From assembly GCF_017589495.1 (NCBI RefSeq), contig NC_063206.1, positions 14,645,694 through 14,709,693 of the forward strand: a DNA stretch of 64,000 bases, read 5' to 3'. This stretch comes from Alosa alosa. Its lineage: Eukaryota > Chordata > Actinopteri > Clupeiformes > Clupeidae. This document shows, piece after piece, positions 48,346-60,845 of this stretch; position 1 is the first letter of the stretch; every line of letters starts with the position of its first letter. Both the position numbers and the translations under genes were made by a program. Under the pieces are notes generated by a model. It saw nothing but the letters and a program-made list of their open reading frames with translations. It was not told where the DNA came from and ran no database searches.

Positions 48346-51300
48346 AAATAAAAACAAACAAACTCAGCACTTTCTAAATGTTCCAATACAGTGGGCCAGA
48401 GTTATAACATATGTTCTCATGCTTCAGCTGCTACCCCCTATGCCACCATACTGTGCATCTGTGTATGAGAAAGAGCAAACTCAGAGTGTGTGTGTGTGTG
48501 AGAGAGTGAGAGAGAGCGAGAGAGAAAGTGCACACTCAAAGTGTGTGTGTTTGTATCCGTGTGTGGTGTGCGTTTGCGTAAGAGGGCGTGTCAGACAGAG
48601 CAACTAAAACAATGGTGTACTTTGGAACTGCCATTACACCAGCAAACAGAGCATTTCGCACCAGCAAAAACAGACACATTTCACAACAACAGGTGTGTGG
48701 GACAGTCACAAGAGAAATCAACCCACCGCAGCAGCACCAGCAAGAAAAATCAATCCACCTGCAGACACAATCAGGTGAGTGTCAGGTAAACAGCACTTCA
48801 AACTTTCTTCTAAAAAACATAGATATATACTGAAAAATTTACTTTTTGTGTCCATATCACCCAGAGCAAGTTACGGTGCTGTATGAGGCACATCACTGAG
48901 GGACTTTATAATTTGAAATAGTGGAACACATCTGCTTAGAAAATGTAAAGACATTCATAAAAGGTTCCCTCTATGAAAGTGTGTGAATGTGCAAGATGGT
49001 TTGCTGTCTGGTGTAGATGGTTTTACTGTGCAAAGGTGCCGTTGGGTTTATGTACTCTGTGATAATAAATACAGCGTGTGTGGCACTTTCACTCCAGTGA
49101 TTTGCTCTGCACGCCAGCAATTTCAGTAGCCTCAAATCTATCAATGTTCTTCCTCAATGTGATGGCAATAGCTTGGTTTCAGCTGTGACCTTTATGGGGA
49201 TAGTTTCTTTGTTTGGGTCTCCTGCCTCTTGCTCCATGATGAGAAAAGGTTGACAGAGGTCAGAGTCCTCAGCCAAGGACACACTTTATTGGCACAGCAG
49301 AACAGATGGGTTGGGGGAATCTTATCTCCAATCATATCCAATGAACTTTCTTAAGTTTAAATGTATAAGTAAATATATTCCATGTCCAAGGTAGACTGCC
49401 ATGTTTATATGGTTGAGTGAGTGTTATGTAATTGAAGGAACAGAGATGTTTTAAGTAAGCTTCATTAGGTCTTTTAGCAAGTCATTAACAAACACATATG
49501 ATTGCATGCACACACACACAGATGGGTGATGTGACTGATTTAAATATCCTGAACAGCTTTTGTTAGTCTTAAAGCAGATGCCAAGAGTTATAACACTAAG
49601 CGTGATCACCTCCTCTCTCCTTTCCTACTGTGTCGGTGGATTTATTTGGGGCTAGGTGCCTTTGTGTTGAGCCCTATGCAAGGCACGGTTGTCTCTGTGG
49701 AATCCTTCGGTCTAAAACAGGGGCTTTTCTGTTCGCACTGACAAGAGCTTAATCCTCTCACAGCTGTGACTGTTCCTCTCCAGATGTTCAGCTGTCTTAG
49801 TGGGAACTCTGATGCTCGGGTAATCCCACACCACACCACACACATATAACCAGACACAAACAGCCATGTGCACACACACACACACACATTCATTTACACA
49901 CAATAAGGTACAAACACACCCACACACGTAACTCACAGAGACACACTGACACCTTTACAAGACTTTACTCACAGTGCTTATACAGCCCGAATGGCAATCT
50001 TTACCACTTCCAAATACTAATCTTTACAATACAAACCTATGAGAGATTTCCACACATTTCTCCTGTTGAATTTTTCACCATGGATTAAAAACAAGGCAAA
50101 CAACATTTCTCGAGGTCCCAGGGATTAAACATGCTTGTCAACAATCAACTGCCAGCATCTGATACAATCTATTCATATCCCTTGGTTTTGGGCATGCTTA
50201 TGGGACTGAACTGAACATCCAAATTTGGCATTAAAAACCCATTCCACATTGTCATTGTTATTCATATGATGTCCCCATAAGTTGTTGGCCTCATGCAAAG
50301 AAGTCCTATGGCATAGATGAGGTGGTGGAGATAAAAACAGAGCATGAATTACAGCCTGGATATGGGCTATCACACAGCAGAATGTTTCCCCTCCTTGTTG
50401 TTTTGCTGTTCAAACTTTGGAGGAAGATCCTGTGCACTCAGCCATGCAGTAAAGCTTCTCGTGACAATTCTATCAGCGAGAAAAAACTCACGCGCCATGC
50501 AACAGCTCAATTGATCATGAAGTTATTTTGCATTTTGTGCGTGCAAAGGATTTGTGCATTTTGATGCATTCTTTGATCAAAGTTTGTGCACTCAGGCTAG
50601 AGAAACTGGTAAACTTTTTAACATGTGATCAGGCACATTGTGTGTATGCAAGAGAGACGTTTAATTGAAACGTGGTAAGGAGGCGTCTCGGGCTGCTTCA
50701 TATCCGGTTGAGGCTGTTTGAGAGTACACAGGCTCTTGTCATCTTTGGCCGGGGCTTCTCCAACACAAATAAATAAATGCAAAAGCGTTGTGCACCATAA
50801 GTAGATTTACACTCATTACTTGACAAGCATGAATAGGGTTTTGCCTTTCTGATTTACTTCCTGTCTGTCACCATGGAGAAGCATACAAAAATGAACATTC
50901 ATTTGGGCTCCCATTGAGCAATGCTGTTTCCATAGCAACAGAGAGAGAGAGAGTGATGGTTAGCGACAGTGAGACGAAACCAGCAGAGCAAAGGAGAGGG
51001 GATAGGTGAGAAAGAGAGAGAGGAAGTGAAAGAGATGGCTAATGCTGTGACTGTGTGAATGTTTGTGTGTGTGTAAGAGAGAAATATATTGAGACAGAGA
51101 GAGATGGGAGGGAGGAGGTGTGCGACTGTGTCTGTGTGAGAGAGAGAATGAGAGAGATGGAAGAAGGATAGTGCAGGAAACAGTGACTGTGTCAGTGGAA
51201 GTGGGTGGACATTTTGGAAACACCTCCTGTCCGTTCTCTCGGTGACGTTCATTCATGCACCGCTCTCGTTAGTGCCTTCCCTCAGGTGAACGAGGTGACA

Positions 51301-51548
51301 GGAGCAGTACATGTTTTTTTTATCAGAGCATCTCCTCTCCCCTCAACCCCCCCCACACACACACACACACACACACATCCTCCCCAGAGCCTCTACACAC
51401 ACCCTCCCCTCCCCTCCCCACCCCACACCATACACAGACCCAACCCCCTATACTTCACACCCTACATACATACACCACACACACATACGCACACACGGAC
51501 ACTCACTGTCTGTCTGCCTGCCTCTCTCTCTCTCTCTTTCTTCCTCAG

Positions 51549-51778
51549 ATGAGGATTTGAAGATCCACAACGCGGGACTTCTCTCTCGTTTGTAATCAGA
51601 TGAAAGAAGAGATTATCCTGAGGCAGCCTCCATCTTTTTTTTCTTTATTGCCGGGAGGAGAGAAGGAGGACGGTGGTGAAGGAGGAGACTTGACCAGGGG
51701 TGGGTGGGGTTTGCCGAGGCGAACGAGTGACTGAGTGTGTGAGTGTTCGTGTTCGTGTGCGTGCGTAAGTGTATCTGT

Positions 51779-51812
<34 letters not shown>

Positions 51813-51839
51813 AACAAGACGAAAGAGAGAAACAAGACG

Positions 51840-51880
<41 letters not shown>

Positions 51881-52143
51881 GAGAAAGGGGGGTCACCTGT
51901 GGATGAGCTGGAGGGAGCAGAGACCGTCTGCTCTCCACCTTTTCAAGGTCCGCTCTGATGCACACACTGGGAAGGCTGGGAGATGACTGAACTCCGACAT
52001 TAGTAGGAAACGGCAAGGTGAGCAGGAGAGACCGGCCTGGAGAGGAGAGGAAGAAGAGAAACAGATCAAAAGAAGAGAGAGAGAGAGAAGAGAAAACAAG
52101 AGGCAAAGGGGAAGACACATTCCTTACTCTTTTCCTTCCTAAG
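51549..52143 (+). other. Possible noncoding 5' exon of gprin3
   Basis: A consensus donor CCTAAG/gtaaga lies at 52143, and an acceptor-like CT-rich tract ending ttcttcctcag lies before 51549. Human GPRIN3 has its coding region in one exon after a noncoding leader, so this fits. GT and GA repeats fill the middle. It could equally start at a promoter inside this stretch. Confidence 0.35.
51772..51874. repeat. (GT)n and (GA)n microsatellites
   Basis: GT at about 51772-51802, then GA at about 51847-51874, inside the possible gprin3 leader. Confidence 0.9.
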
Positions 52144-52919
52144 GTAAGATGAACCTCTTTATCTCTTTCCATTTCAGACCACACAATACAATGCCTTTTG
52201 TCAGAGACCACAGATCAGATGTCTGTCAATCAGTCAAGGGGTTGAAGGGAGAGGGTGGTGTTGAATGGTCTGGGTGGAGGGGTGGTTGTGGACAACTGTG
52301 GGTGGAGGTGCTGGAGGGGAGTGTGTGTGTGGGGGGCAGTGTTACCTTGCGGTGTATTTTTAGCACATATAGGAGAGAGAAAATGCAGACAGGCCTTGAA
52401 TGAGCCAAACCACACACTGATCACCTGGGCATGTTCCCAGTGAGACGCCACACGCCTCACACACTCCGTCTCTCTCTCACTCTCTCTCTTTCTATCTTTC
52501 TCTCTCTCTCATTCCCTCTCACTCTGCTCTGCTGGCGTCAGAAGCGGTCGGTGTACATTTACAGGCTATGCTGTGCCTTAGCCTCACATGATTACAAACA
52601 GTGGCAGTGGTCATCCACACAACAGATCTGTAACATATCGATCTCACCAATTCTTTTAAAAGGTTGTACAGTCATTGTTGTACTCATGAGCCCCAAAATG
52701 ACCCTGCACACGTATATCCTCATATACAGCATATACATACATATTGTCGTTTGTCGTCATATACAGTATGAATGATGTACTTTGGATAACTCCATCGTTC
52801 CATATAGAATAGATCTTTATTGTCATTGTCACAGGAACAACGTACAAGTGCTCTCCAGTCAGTGCATCATTCATATTAATAGATTTTACTCTTCATTCAG
52901 CTTCAGTTATCAGTTAATG

Positions 52920-52966
<47 letters not shown>

Positions 52967-53811
52967 TAGCATTCCTGTTGGGTTCTCCCTCACAGGTTGA
53001 GGTGTGTCACTTGAGCTCAGGCGGTGTTGTTCTAGGGGCTGTGGCGCTCCAGCTGCCTCTAAGCTGCCAGAGAGAGCCTGGAGGGATGTCGCGGATAAAT
53101 TGGCCGTTTCCAAGCACGCTGACCTCAGCATCCGACTGGCCGCTCTCGGGCCATTAGTCACTGAGTAACAGTCACACCTGCGGCTGTTTGTGAGGCTGGG
53201 GGTTGGGGTGTCGTCTGGATTTTGTGATTCCACTGCACTCTGTTTAGGACTGCTTTTCATGCAAGTCTCCTTCTTTCTCTCTCTCCAACTGGTTCCATTT
53301 TTTATTCTTCAGTCACTTTCTCCCACTGGATTCAGTCACAGTCCCCATCATGAATCCTATTGGTCGAGGCAACAGCGCTGCATTGTGATTGGTTCTGCGT
53401 GGACATGACAGCAGCGGCAGATCACCTGACTGACAACTGCACATAGTGGTGGTGGGGTCAGATAAGCATCATACATTTGGTTGGGGTTATTGTCATTTTT
53501 GCTGCTCCATCTTTGGCCTTTTGTCCCTGCGGAGCCCAGACAAAAGGGTAGGAGAGGTGCACCATGGGAATGGTTCTCGGTAGCTCAAAGCCCAAGGCGT
53601 TCAGTTCCCTGGGTCGAGTCTCTCTCTGTGTGTGTTGTCAGCACATTGCTCTTTGATAGCTCAACCAGCTCACTAAAAGGCTCTCTGGGATGAGCCCTTA
53701 CTTAAAGAGCACGTTTGGGTCCAGCTAAACCAGAATCAAAGGGCTTCTGAGGTTATTTGGATGGTCTATATAAATATATATAAATATCTATAAATATATA
53801 TCTGTATGTGA

Positions 53812-53869
<58 letters not shown>

Positions 53870-55138
53870 TTGCTGTATTGGGCTTGCTGTTCAAAAGACA
53901 TTTATAGATGAGTAAGAGGAACTCTGAGGAGAGACTGCTGGCTCCTCAGCTGGTTTGTTTGTGGTCATACTCCTCCTTTTTTGGCACTCTCTCTACAGTA
54001 AAGACTGAAGTTCAAAAAGTGGTTATCACCCAGTGATCACTGCAATCATAAAACCATACCAGGGACATGAGTCCATGTTGAGATTGTTTGTGGATGAAAA
54101 ACAAGGCTCACAGGAGGTGCCTCGGCTTGCCTCTTGACACCTGCATGACATATGCCTTTGTTTGATGTCAGAACACACATAGTCACTCACTGGACTGCTT
54201 TGTCACCATAGTCAAGGCTGCCTTACTTTGCCCATGTAATCTCTGTGACTGGCACAGACAGACCCAGATCTTCACCTAATCTCATCGGTTTAATCTCTAG
54301 CCATTGTGAGGAGGAGAGGGCCTCAGTTGTTTGTACCCCTGGCTCGATCCGTCTGCTGCTCTGTAATTTGGTGACGGGAGTCACCGGCTTTTCTGCCTTT
54401 GTGGCCTAGTTTGGCTAAGCCTGCCTTGGTGCCCACATCACAAGGTGATTGAGGTGGAGAAGCTAGCAGTATGACAACAAACACTGTACAGTCTCAGGCG
54501 GGAGATCTTGGAGATACCTCCTATGCCACCTGCAAACTCCCCTACAATGATGAATCGTGCATCATTAATTATTAAGTCAGTTATGAACCCTCCTTTACAT
54601 CATGACAAACCTGTACTTCTGGGCCTGAATTTACTACTGACACTAGAAAATATTTACATTCACATTAAGAATACAATGTCATTTCATTTGAAAGGATCCC
54701 AACTGGTATCTGGTGTAATAACCATTTTAAAGGTGCATGATGATGACTCATCTTGAAACTAATTAAAGGACACAAAGCTGAATATCAGACATACAGGGCT
54801 AGTTTCCTGCTCCTGGATTAAGCCTAATCTACTGTAGGGCTAAAAGAACACTTCAATGAAAATCTGTGCTGAAAAAAAGCTTTTAATCTAGGCTCCAGGA
54901 AATATTCTCATGATAAACTCTTTGTAATATATTTATAGACCCTTTCAACAATAAAAACAAAAACAATGCTTGAACGTTCTATTTGGGCCCCAATCTACTT
55001 CCTCTGCATTAAGATAACATATGGAATGTTAAAAAGGAAGTCTTGTGGGGCCAACTATGATGCTGATAATGGAACTCTCTTGAAAGGGTCCATATGTAAG
55101 TTATTATTAAAAGCCATTGTTTCTTTGATGCATCCCAG
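52144..55138 (+). other. Probable gprin3 intron
   Basis: Contains (CA)n at 52921-52964, (GT)n at 53814-53868 and no supported exon. It ends at the acceptor tttctttgatgcatcccag. Confidence 0.45.
52800..52862. repeat. Interspersed-repeat tail (CTTTATTGTCATTGTCAC)
   Basis: AGATCTTTATTGTCATTGTC followed by ACAGGAACAACG resembles a tail common among teleost retroposon copies. Very short and diverged. Confidence 0.45.
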
Positions 55139-55145
55139 GTGCCCT

Positions 55146-56786
55146 ATGGCAGAAAGAGAGTGTCCTGAGTCAGAGCATTACCCATCCGGGGCTTCCTCCC
55201 CAGCAGATCCCAGGGTCACCACAGACGCTCTGTCCCTATCCAAGAGCTCCACAGACATGGTGACATCTCCCCATCAACTGGACAAGGCCAACCAGGGCCC
55301 GACCGGCGCCGGTTCCTTGCCAACAGACGCCCAGAACGGCGGCAAGCAGACTCTTCGAGTTGGTGCCCACAGCGCTGAAAGCACCCCTGATCACCCAGTG
55401 GTCCGTAACGCGGGGAGACCGCGCAGCATGGCAGAGCCGCACACAGGGATGGAAGCACTGCCGCTGTTGGAGGGGGACCTGAACCACCACCACTACCAGC
55501 ACCAGCTGCCCCAGCATCACCAGCACCATGGCGCCCCCTGCTGTGGGGACAGAGGACTGGGCTCCTCCTGCTCCCAGAGGGACCTTAGCGGGCACAGACT
55601 GGCCCCCGCCGCCCTGCCCGTGCAGCGGAGCCACTCGGACACGCTGCGTGCTCTGCGGGAGAGTCCCGTCCCGCACCCCCACTGTGAATCCACCGCTTCG
55701 CCATCTCACCCAGCTCACCTGGCCCATGAAGCCCACTGCTATGGTCAGCAGCCATGCCCGGGCCTGGTGTGCAAGCAGGCTCTGCAGCTGCAGCAGAGTG
55801 GGAGTCTCACCACCTCAGCTAGGGGCCCCAGCCCCACGCCGCAGCTCCAGCCTCAACCCCAGCACGGCTGCGTCCCCGTGGTGCCGTCCAACACGCCCTG
55901 CGAGGGGGCCGCAGAGTCCTGGCACCCGCACTACGAAGAGGCGGTGTGCTGCGGCCCGTACGGCGTGGCCATGGTGCCCGGGGCGATGGAGGAAACGCTG
56001 GCCGCCTACTGCCACCACCAGCCCATCCCCTCCGCCGTGCAGCTGCTGCCGGTGCCGGCACCGCGGGGTCTGCCGGGCGCCGAGGCCCAGATGCTCGCCC
56101 TGCCGCGCCTCATCTCCTCCATCAGCGAGACGGGCCTGGACGCCAAGCGCATGCTGCGCTGCTGCAACCTGGACTGCACCTGGCCCAACGCCCCGGCCCT
56201 GCACCGCGCCGGCAGCCAGCCGCACGTGGGCGACGAGGGCCACCACCTCGTTCTGACCACTGCCACCGCCGTCGCCACTAGGGATGCGGGCACCATGACG
56301 TCCCGCACGGAGCTGAGGGACGTGGGGGTGCAGGCGGAGCAGGTGGCCAAGACGCCTCCGCCGCTCCACATGTACCCCGAGGTGTGCTTGGCGGACGACG
56401 ACGGGGCCGTGAACGGGGAGCCAGCCGCGGGCAAGAGCGGCGCCGTCCAGTCCAAGTCGCCTGTGAAGGAGGTGAAGTGGGACGCGGAGGGCATGACCTG
56501 GGAGGTGTACGGCGCCTCGGTGGACCCCGAGGAGCTGGGCCTGGCCATCCAGAAACACCTGGAGCTGCAGATCAAGGAGACGGCCAGCCGCGCCGCCAAG
56601 CTCTCCCGCCAGAACACCAGCGCCTCGCAGGGCACTGCCGGCACAGGGACCGGAACAGGAACCGGAACAGGGACCGGCAGCGATAGCGCCGTCCGGCGCA
56701 GGAAGAGAGGGGGACTCATGGGATCCCTACGAGGGTCGCTGACGGGCCCGGGGTGCTGTACGCGCACCACCAATGCCGTGGACTGA
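55146..56786 (+). CDS. gprin3: gprin3-like: G protein-regulated inducer of neurite outgrowth
   Basis: GPRIN proteins bind activated Gi/Go alpha subunits at the membrane and promote neurite growth. One exon encodes 546 residues from MAERECPESEH; I prefer this start because an acceptor (catcccag) lies seven bases before it, so the in-frame ATG 60 codons upstream would be intronic. The family C-terminal domain is at about 440-480, with VKEVKWDAEGMTWEVYGAS and LGLAIQKHLELQI. Before it at about 380-399 is DAGTMTSRTELRDVGVQAEQ, a second family motif. A Gly-Thr repeat (about 497-512), a basic stretch (RRRKRGG) and a cysteine pair at 537-538 follow; the pair suits palmitoylation. The N-terminal half is low complexity with a His-rich patch (NHHHYQHQLPQHHQHH). 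It is shorter than human GPRIN3. The paralogue call rests on linkage to chromosome 4q orthologues. Confidence 0.87.
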   Translation: MAERECPESEHYPSGASSPADPRVTTDALSLSKSSTDMVTSPHQLDKANQGPTGAGSLPTDAQNGGKQTLRVGAHSAESTPDHPVVRNAGRPRSMAEPHTGMEALPLLEGDLNHHHYQHQLPQHHQHHGAPCCGDRGLGSSCSQRDLSGHRLAPAALPVQRSHSDTLRALRESPVPHPHCESTASPSHPAHLAHEAHCYGQQPCPGLVCKQALQLQQSGSLTTSARGPSPTPQLQPQPQHGCVPVVPSNTPCEGAAESWHPHYEEAVCCGPYGVAMVPGAMEETLAAYCHHQPIPSAVQLLPVPAPRGLPGAEAQMLALPRLISSISETGLDAKRMLRCCNLDCTWPNAPALHRAGSQPHVGDEGHHLVLTTATAVATRDAGTMTSRTELRDVGVQAEQVAKTPPPLHMYPEVCLADDDGAVNGEPAAGKSGAVQSKSPVKEVKWDAEGMTWEVYGASVDPEELGLAIQKHLELQIKETASRAAKLSRQNTSASQGTAGTGTGTGTGTGTGSDSAVRRRKRGGLMGSLRGSLTGPGCCTRTTNAVD

Positions 56787-57196
56787 GGAGGGGACTCTTC
56801 TATTAGACAGTTGTACAGGCAAAGTGGTAGGACATTTTGTAAACATGTAACCTCACAAAATACATGTACACAGTCACACAAAAACACACTAAAAGCTTGT
56901 TTGGAAAGCATTTGATTTAGCTGGATGAAACACTGCTACATTTAACAGGACTGTTATAAGATGAAAATTACATTACGTCACATATGGAAAAATATGATGG
57001 ATTAATTTTTTTGGAGTAGCCAATAGCTCACTGAATTGGTAAGAAGGAGGGTAACTTTGGCTACGACATGTGCCTGTTTTCCTTAGTTTTATGCTACCAC
57101 ACTTAGACAACAGGTTGTCACAAAGGGCTATTGATGCGACATACAGGTAAAGGTATTTGTCATTGTCCTTGCAGTTTCCAGATAAAAACACAATGT
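56787..57196 (+). other. Start of gprin3 3' flank
   Basis: AT-rich sequence after the stop codon, interrupted by the hAT insertion. No polyadenylation signal was placed with confidence. Confidence 0.4.
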
Positions 57197-58429
57197 GTGA
57201 AATTTAGGGATGCACGATATATCAGCGGCCGATATATTATTGGCCGATAAGTGAAAAAATGAAAATATTATTATCAGTCCGATAACAGAATTCTGGCCGA
57301 TAATTTGCGCCGATATTTTTTAAAGTCCTAATTTAGGCCTACGTAAGGTCCATCTGGCTACACTGAGCTACTTGAGCTTGGTTGGCTATACTTTTTCCTC
57401 AATATAATGTCAGCGGTGTGAATGTATTTCACCACTCTAACCAAATCTGTGGATATGCGTTCATTTGGGAATCTGTGCATCTCAAAATCGTGAACCCAAT
57501 ATTCAAATATGACCAAAATGTCCCCCCCAATATACGGAAAAATAAAGAAAGAAAAAAGCGCTAGACTAGGGCTACAGGAAACCAACACGCATCTGAAATG
57601 TAATCAAACGTAAATAACGCACAAATTAGTGACCTAGTGATGGTTCCAGAGTAGACTACACCCCTGAGTGGTTTGTCCTGGTGGTTTTCCGTTTTTCGTT
57701 AGTGGCGTGCGCTGCTAAAAGCTTCCATTTACTGCACCCTACTGCGGTAAGGTAGGGCTGTCAACAATATCGCAAAAGCTACCGGTACAATGTTAACAAA
57801 ACTTGTTGGAAAGGTGTAGCACAGGCGAAGGACATCCCATACATTTTTGGAGCCGATCAGACTCAAAGGGAATTTTGAAACATTTTCCATATTGTAGCCT
57901 ATTCTCGCAATGATAGCGAAAGTGAAACGTTATATTTTTAAATGATGCATTTGTGCAAGCCTGTGTCATTCATTTCTTTCACATGTCTTTCAACATAAAT
58001 AATGCATTCATATGCTAGTAGTAATGCCAGAAATGACCGTTTAGGCCTCTTAGAAATGGCTGTTGCGTCTTGCATATTATTTAGATGCGCACTCAATCGC
58101 GCATCCATGCAGGCAAAACGTAGGATTCAAATGTGGCGACGGCACACAAGTTGAAAAAGACGTTCACAATGCACTGGCGGTGATAGCCTACAGTTATGTG
58201 AATCACGGACAATAAAGAAAGGAATTTGCACCTCCATTCACCAATTAAAGGCTAGTAGGCCTAGTGTTGGCCCAAAATGTCATTTCTATCAGAAGCCAGT
58301 CTATAGCCTAATGAGGGGGTAACGTGAGTCAAACAGAAGAGGGGCCTGTCTTAGTAAGTAGCCTATTATTCCTGAATCCTGTCCCTTTCAAACTACTTTA
58401 AAATTGTGTGAGTAGCCACCAGCATAATA

Positions 58430-59770
58430 CAGTCCCTCCAGGAATTCGCGATGTTGCGATCGCAACAATTAACGCAAATTCAGCAAATCCTCGTGAATTC
58501 TGGGCGACTTCGCAATTTTGTCCAAACACCGCAACTTTTTCACAAATTTCACCAATCATCATGGTTTCCCCGTGAAATTTCAACTAGGCCTACCACAACA
58601 GTCCCTCGCGCAGAATATTGAGTCAGATGCCACACTCACTTCTGCAGACACCAGAGACTGCCCTATAACTTGTTTGTTCACTCCTCTGCAGTTGTGATGA
58701 CAATAAATAGAAGGCTAACGTTAATGATCTGCTTTACTTGCATCTCTCAACCTGGTGTTACTAACCTACCTAGACTATGAAAGTAAGTTAATTAAGGCTT
58801 ACTTTACCGACATTTGAGTAGGCTACAGTACCCATTTGGCAAACGTTTACACCTCCTTTTAGCTCGTGTTATGTTTGCTCAGTTTGTGTAGTGCTACCAA
58901 AATCATAGAAATTAATAACATTTCAAGACATTTACCTCTTCTGTGATCCAAGAATGATTTCATTCACAGTTATTTTTTTAACATTTATTTTAACTAATGG
59001 CATAGACAACATCCCGAATTCCATCCACATATCGTAATGCACTATGCAAAAAGTTCCACTCGTAGCCGAACACATTGAGATGCAAGCCTTAATCCACTTA
59101 CATGTAGAAATGTAATTACGCTACTCTCACGTCCTTAAAGTGGCAGGCAGTCAATTAGACTTACACACCACCAATGTAGCCTAATAACATTAAAGAAAAG
59201 TGTAGTCTAATAGTTTAAATCAATATGAAATTACTAGATACTTAGTTTGCTATTAGTAATTATGCAAATCACAGAATATGAATTATTAAAAATATATGAA
59301 CTTAATATGAATTACAACATATATGAATGTATTGAAACATGACATGATGCCATCTCTTTAGGGGGCTGTCTTTTTTGGACAGTTCTACAAAAGGTTACTG
59401 CTTTGTGAATTACAGTCAAAGTATTTACACAAATAAAGTAGGCCTACTTTGATTTTCTGTAACCCTTACTATTTACCTTTACTTATCCTTTTTAATAAAC
59501 ATCAAGATGATCGGTGTGATTTTGGTCTTACCCTACTAACCTTAATTGCCCTCAATTAAAAAAAAATAATAAAAAAAACTATTTTTGCAATTTTCACTTC
59601 CTCCCGCAATTTCTTCGCAACAAACAGCTAAAAGCACCGCAACTTCCATCGCAATTTTTTAGAAAAGTTGTCGCGAAATCAGGCATTTTAGATCGCAACA
59701 ATCTCAAAAAATCCTTGTGAAATCCTTGTGAAATTTGTGAAAATCCTTTCACAAATCCTTGTGAAATAAT
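58430..59770. mobile_element. Probable transposon nested in the hAT element
   Basis: It begins CAGTCCCTCCAGGAATTCGC and GATGTTGCGATCGCAACAA. Near 59600-59700 come inverse-sense phrases such as GTTGTCGCGAAATC and ATCGCAACAATCTC. This looks like a teleost DNA element I have seen elsewhere; limits are approximate. Confidence 0.4.
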
Positions 59771-59977
59771 ACAATCTAAATTAAAAGACAAAACCTTATT
59801 AGGTTATAGGTCCAAACCTATGAGTCTAAGCCTTAGTTAAAAAAAATCTTCAGGTGTACAGTAACTAACAAGTTAAAGAACCACATTCTGTGTAATATAG
59901 AGCTTAACAAAGATACTCTAGTTTGTCATTTATTTTAAAGTATACATTTTGAAGACAAATGGAGTCATACCACAGGT

Positions 59978-60420
59978 CCAGGGATGGATTACTGAATGGG
60001 CCTATGGGCCTACTTCAGGGCCCAAGAGCTCAGGGGGCCCTGAAGCCCAAGCCTCTGTGTAAAGTTGCCTCTTCTCCACCCTTCTCTTTTCACAAAACTC
60101 ACCAGAAGTCATCATTTAAAGGGTCATTTTTGTTAAATAAAAATCTTCCATGGGAGAATGCCTCAGGACCCCTCTATCTGGAGGAGAGGGGGGGGGGGCA
60201 TTTCTGCCCAGTGGTTCATAATCCATCCATGCCATGCTATGTCCGTCAAATGTTTGGAATACCCTAATTGACTGACTTAACTAACGACTTGTTTGTGATT
60301 TTTCATAATATTTTTGCATGGTAGGAAATGTATTAAAATTCTGTTTGGGGGTCCCTCAGACCCCACCACAGATTTGGTCCCCCCCAATGTTGACATCATG
60401 ACTACGGCCTTGGTTGAAAC
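59978..60420. repeat. Interspersed repeat (GGGATGGATTAC family) nested in the hAT element
   Basis: GGGATGGATTACTGAATGGG, then GGGCCTACTTCAGGGCCCAA, and later GGGGGTCCCTCAGACCCC. The opening matches a recurrent teleost repeat. Right limit uncertain. Confidence 0.4.
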
Positions 60421-60845
60421 TAAACATAAGTTTCCCTCACAAACTCTGATTTGGTCACTATACTGTAGCTTATTCCCAGCTGAGCCGTTTATGAGTGTTT
60501 AGTCCTAAATGAAAACGATTCATACTCTCTAGCCACTCACTCGCAATTCACTGACGTCAGGTTCACTTAAAGGAGCCACACATACTGTAGGGCTAGGCTA
60601 CTGTTATGTTGTTGACTGCCGCACTATTGAGGACTATTATGAGTTCTGTCCTATCATTTGGTGGTAGGTAAAATTACTGCAATAAAATTATACTTATTAA
60701 ATGCTTTCCCCAAATCACTTTTTACAATTTTTTTTCAAGAGTAATATTATCGGTTATCGTATCGGTATCGGCCACAACAAACCAATAAATATCGGTTATC
60801 GTTATCGGCCCTAAAATTCCATATCGGTGCATCTCTAGTGAAATT

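Larger units (their letters stand above)
43651..51548. other. Intergenic interval between rap1gds1 and gprin3
   Basis: No protein gene is supported. It contains the listed repeats plus many short CT, GA and CA runs (for example 46112-46200 and 49870-49890). Small ORFs here show no family features. Confidence 0.5.
57205..60837. mobile_element. hAT-type element, 3.63 kb, degenerate, with nested repeats
   Basis: Left terminus TAGGGATGCACGATATATC; inverse of right terminus TAGAGATGCACCGATATGG. Both ends are rich in CGATA and TATCGG words. An exact 8-bp direct repeat, GTGAAATT, flanks it at 57197-57204 and 60838-60845; 8-bp duplications are typical of hAT insertions. No transposase ORF survives: reading frames inside are under about 105 codons. 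Confidence 0.85.

Noticed and set aside
53000..53260. 116-codon minus-strand ORF ending in a CA repeat
   Set aside because: Much of its length is compositionally biased and it matches no known family.
54966..55145. In-frame upstream ATG adding 60 residues to gprin3
   Set aside because: The extra sequence is AT-rich and unlike the protein, and an acceptor at 55138 would remove it as intron.
55815..56911. Long antisense and alternate-frame ORFs (up to about 300 codons) over the gprin3 exon
   Set aside because: They are by-products of GC-rich codon usage in the gprin3 frame, are low complexity and lack any family motif.
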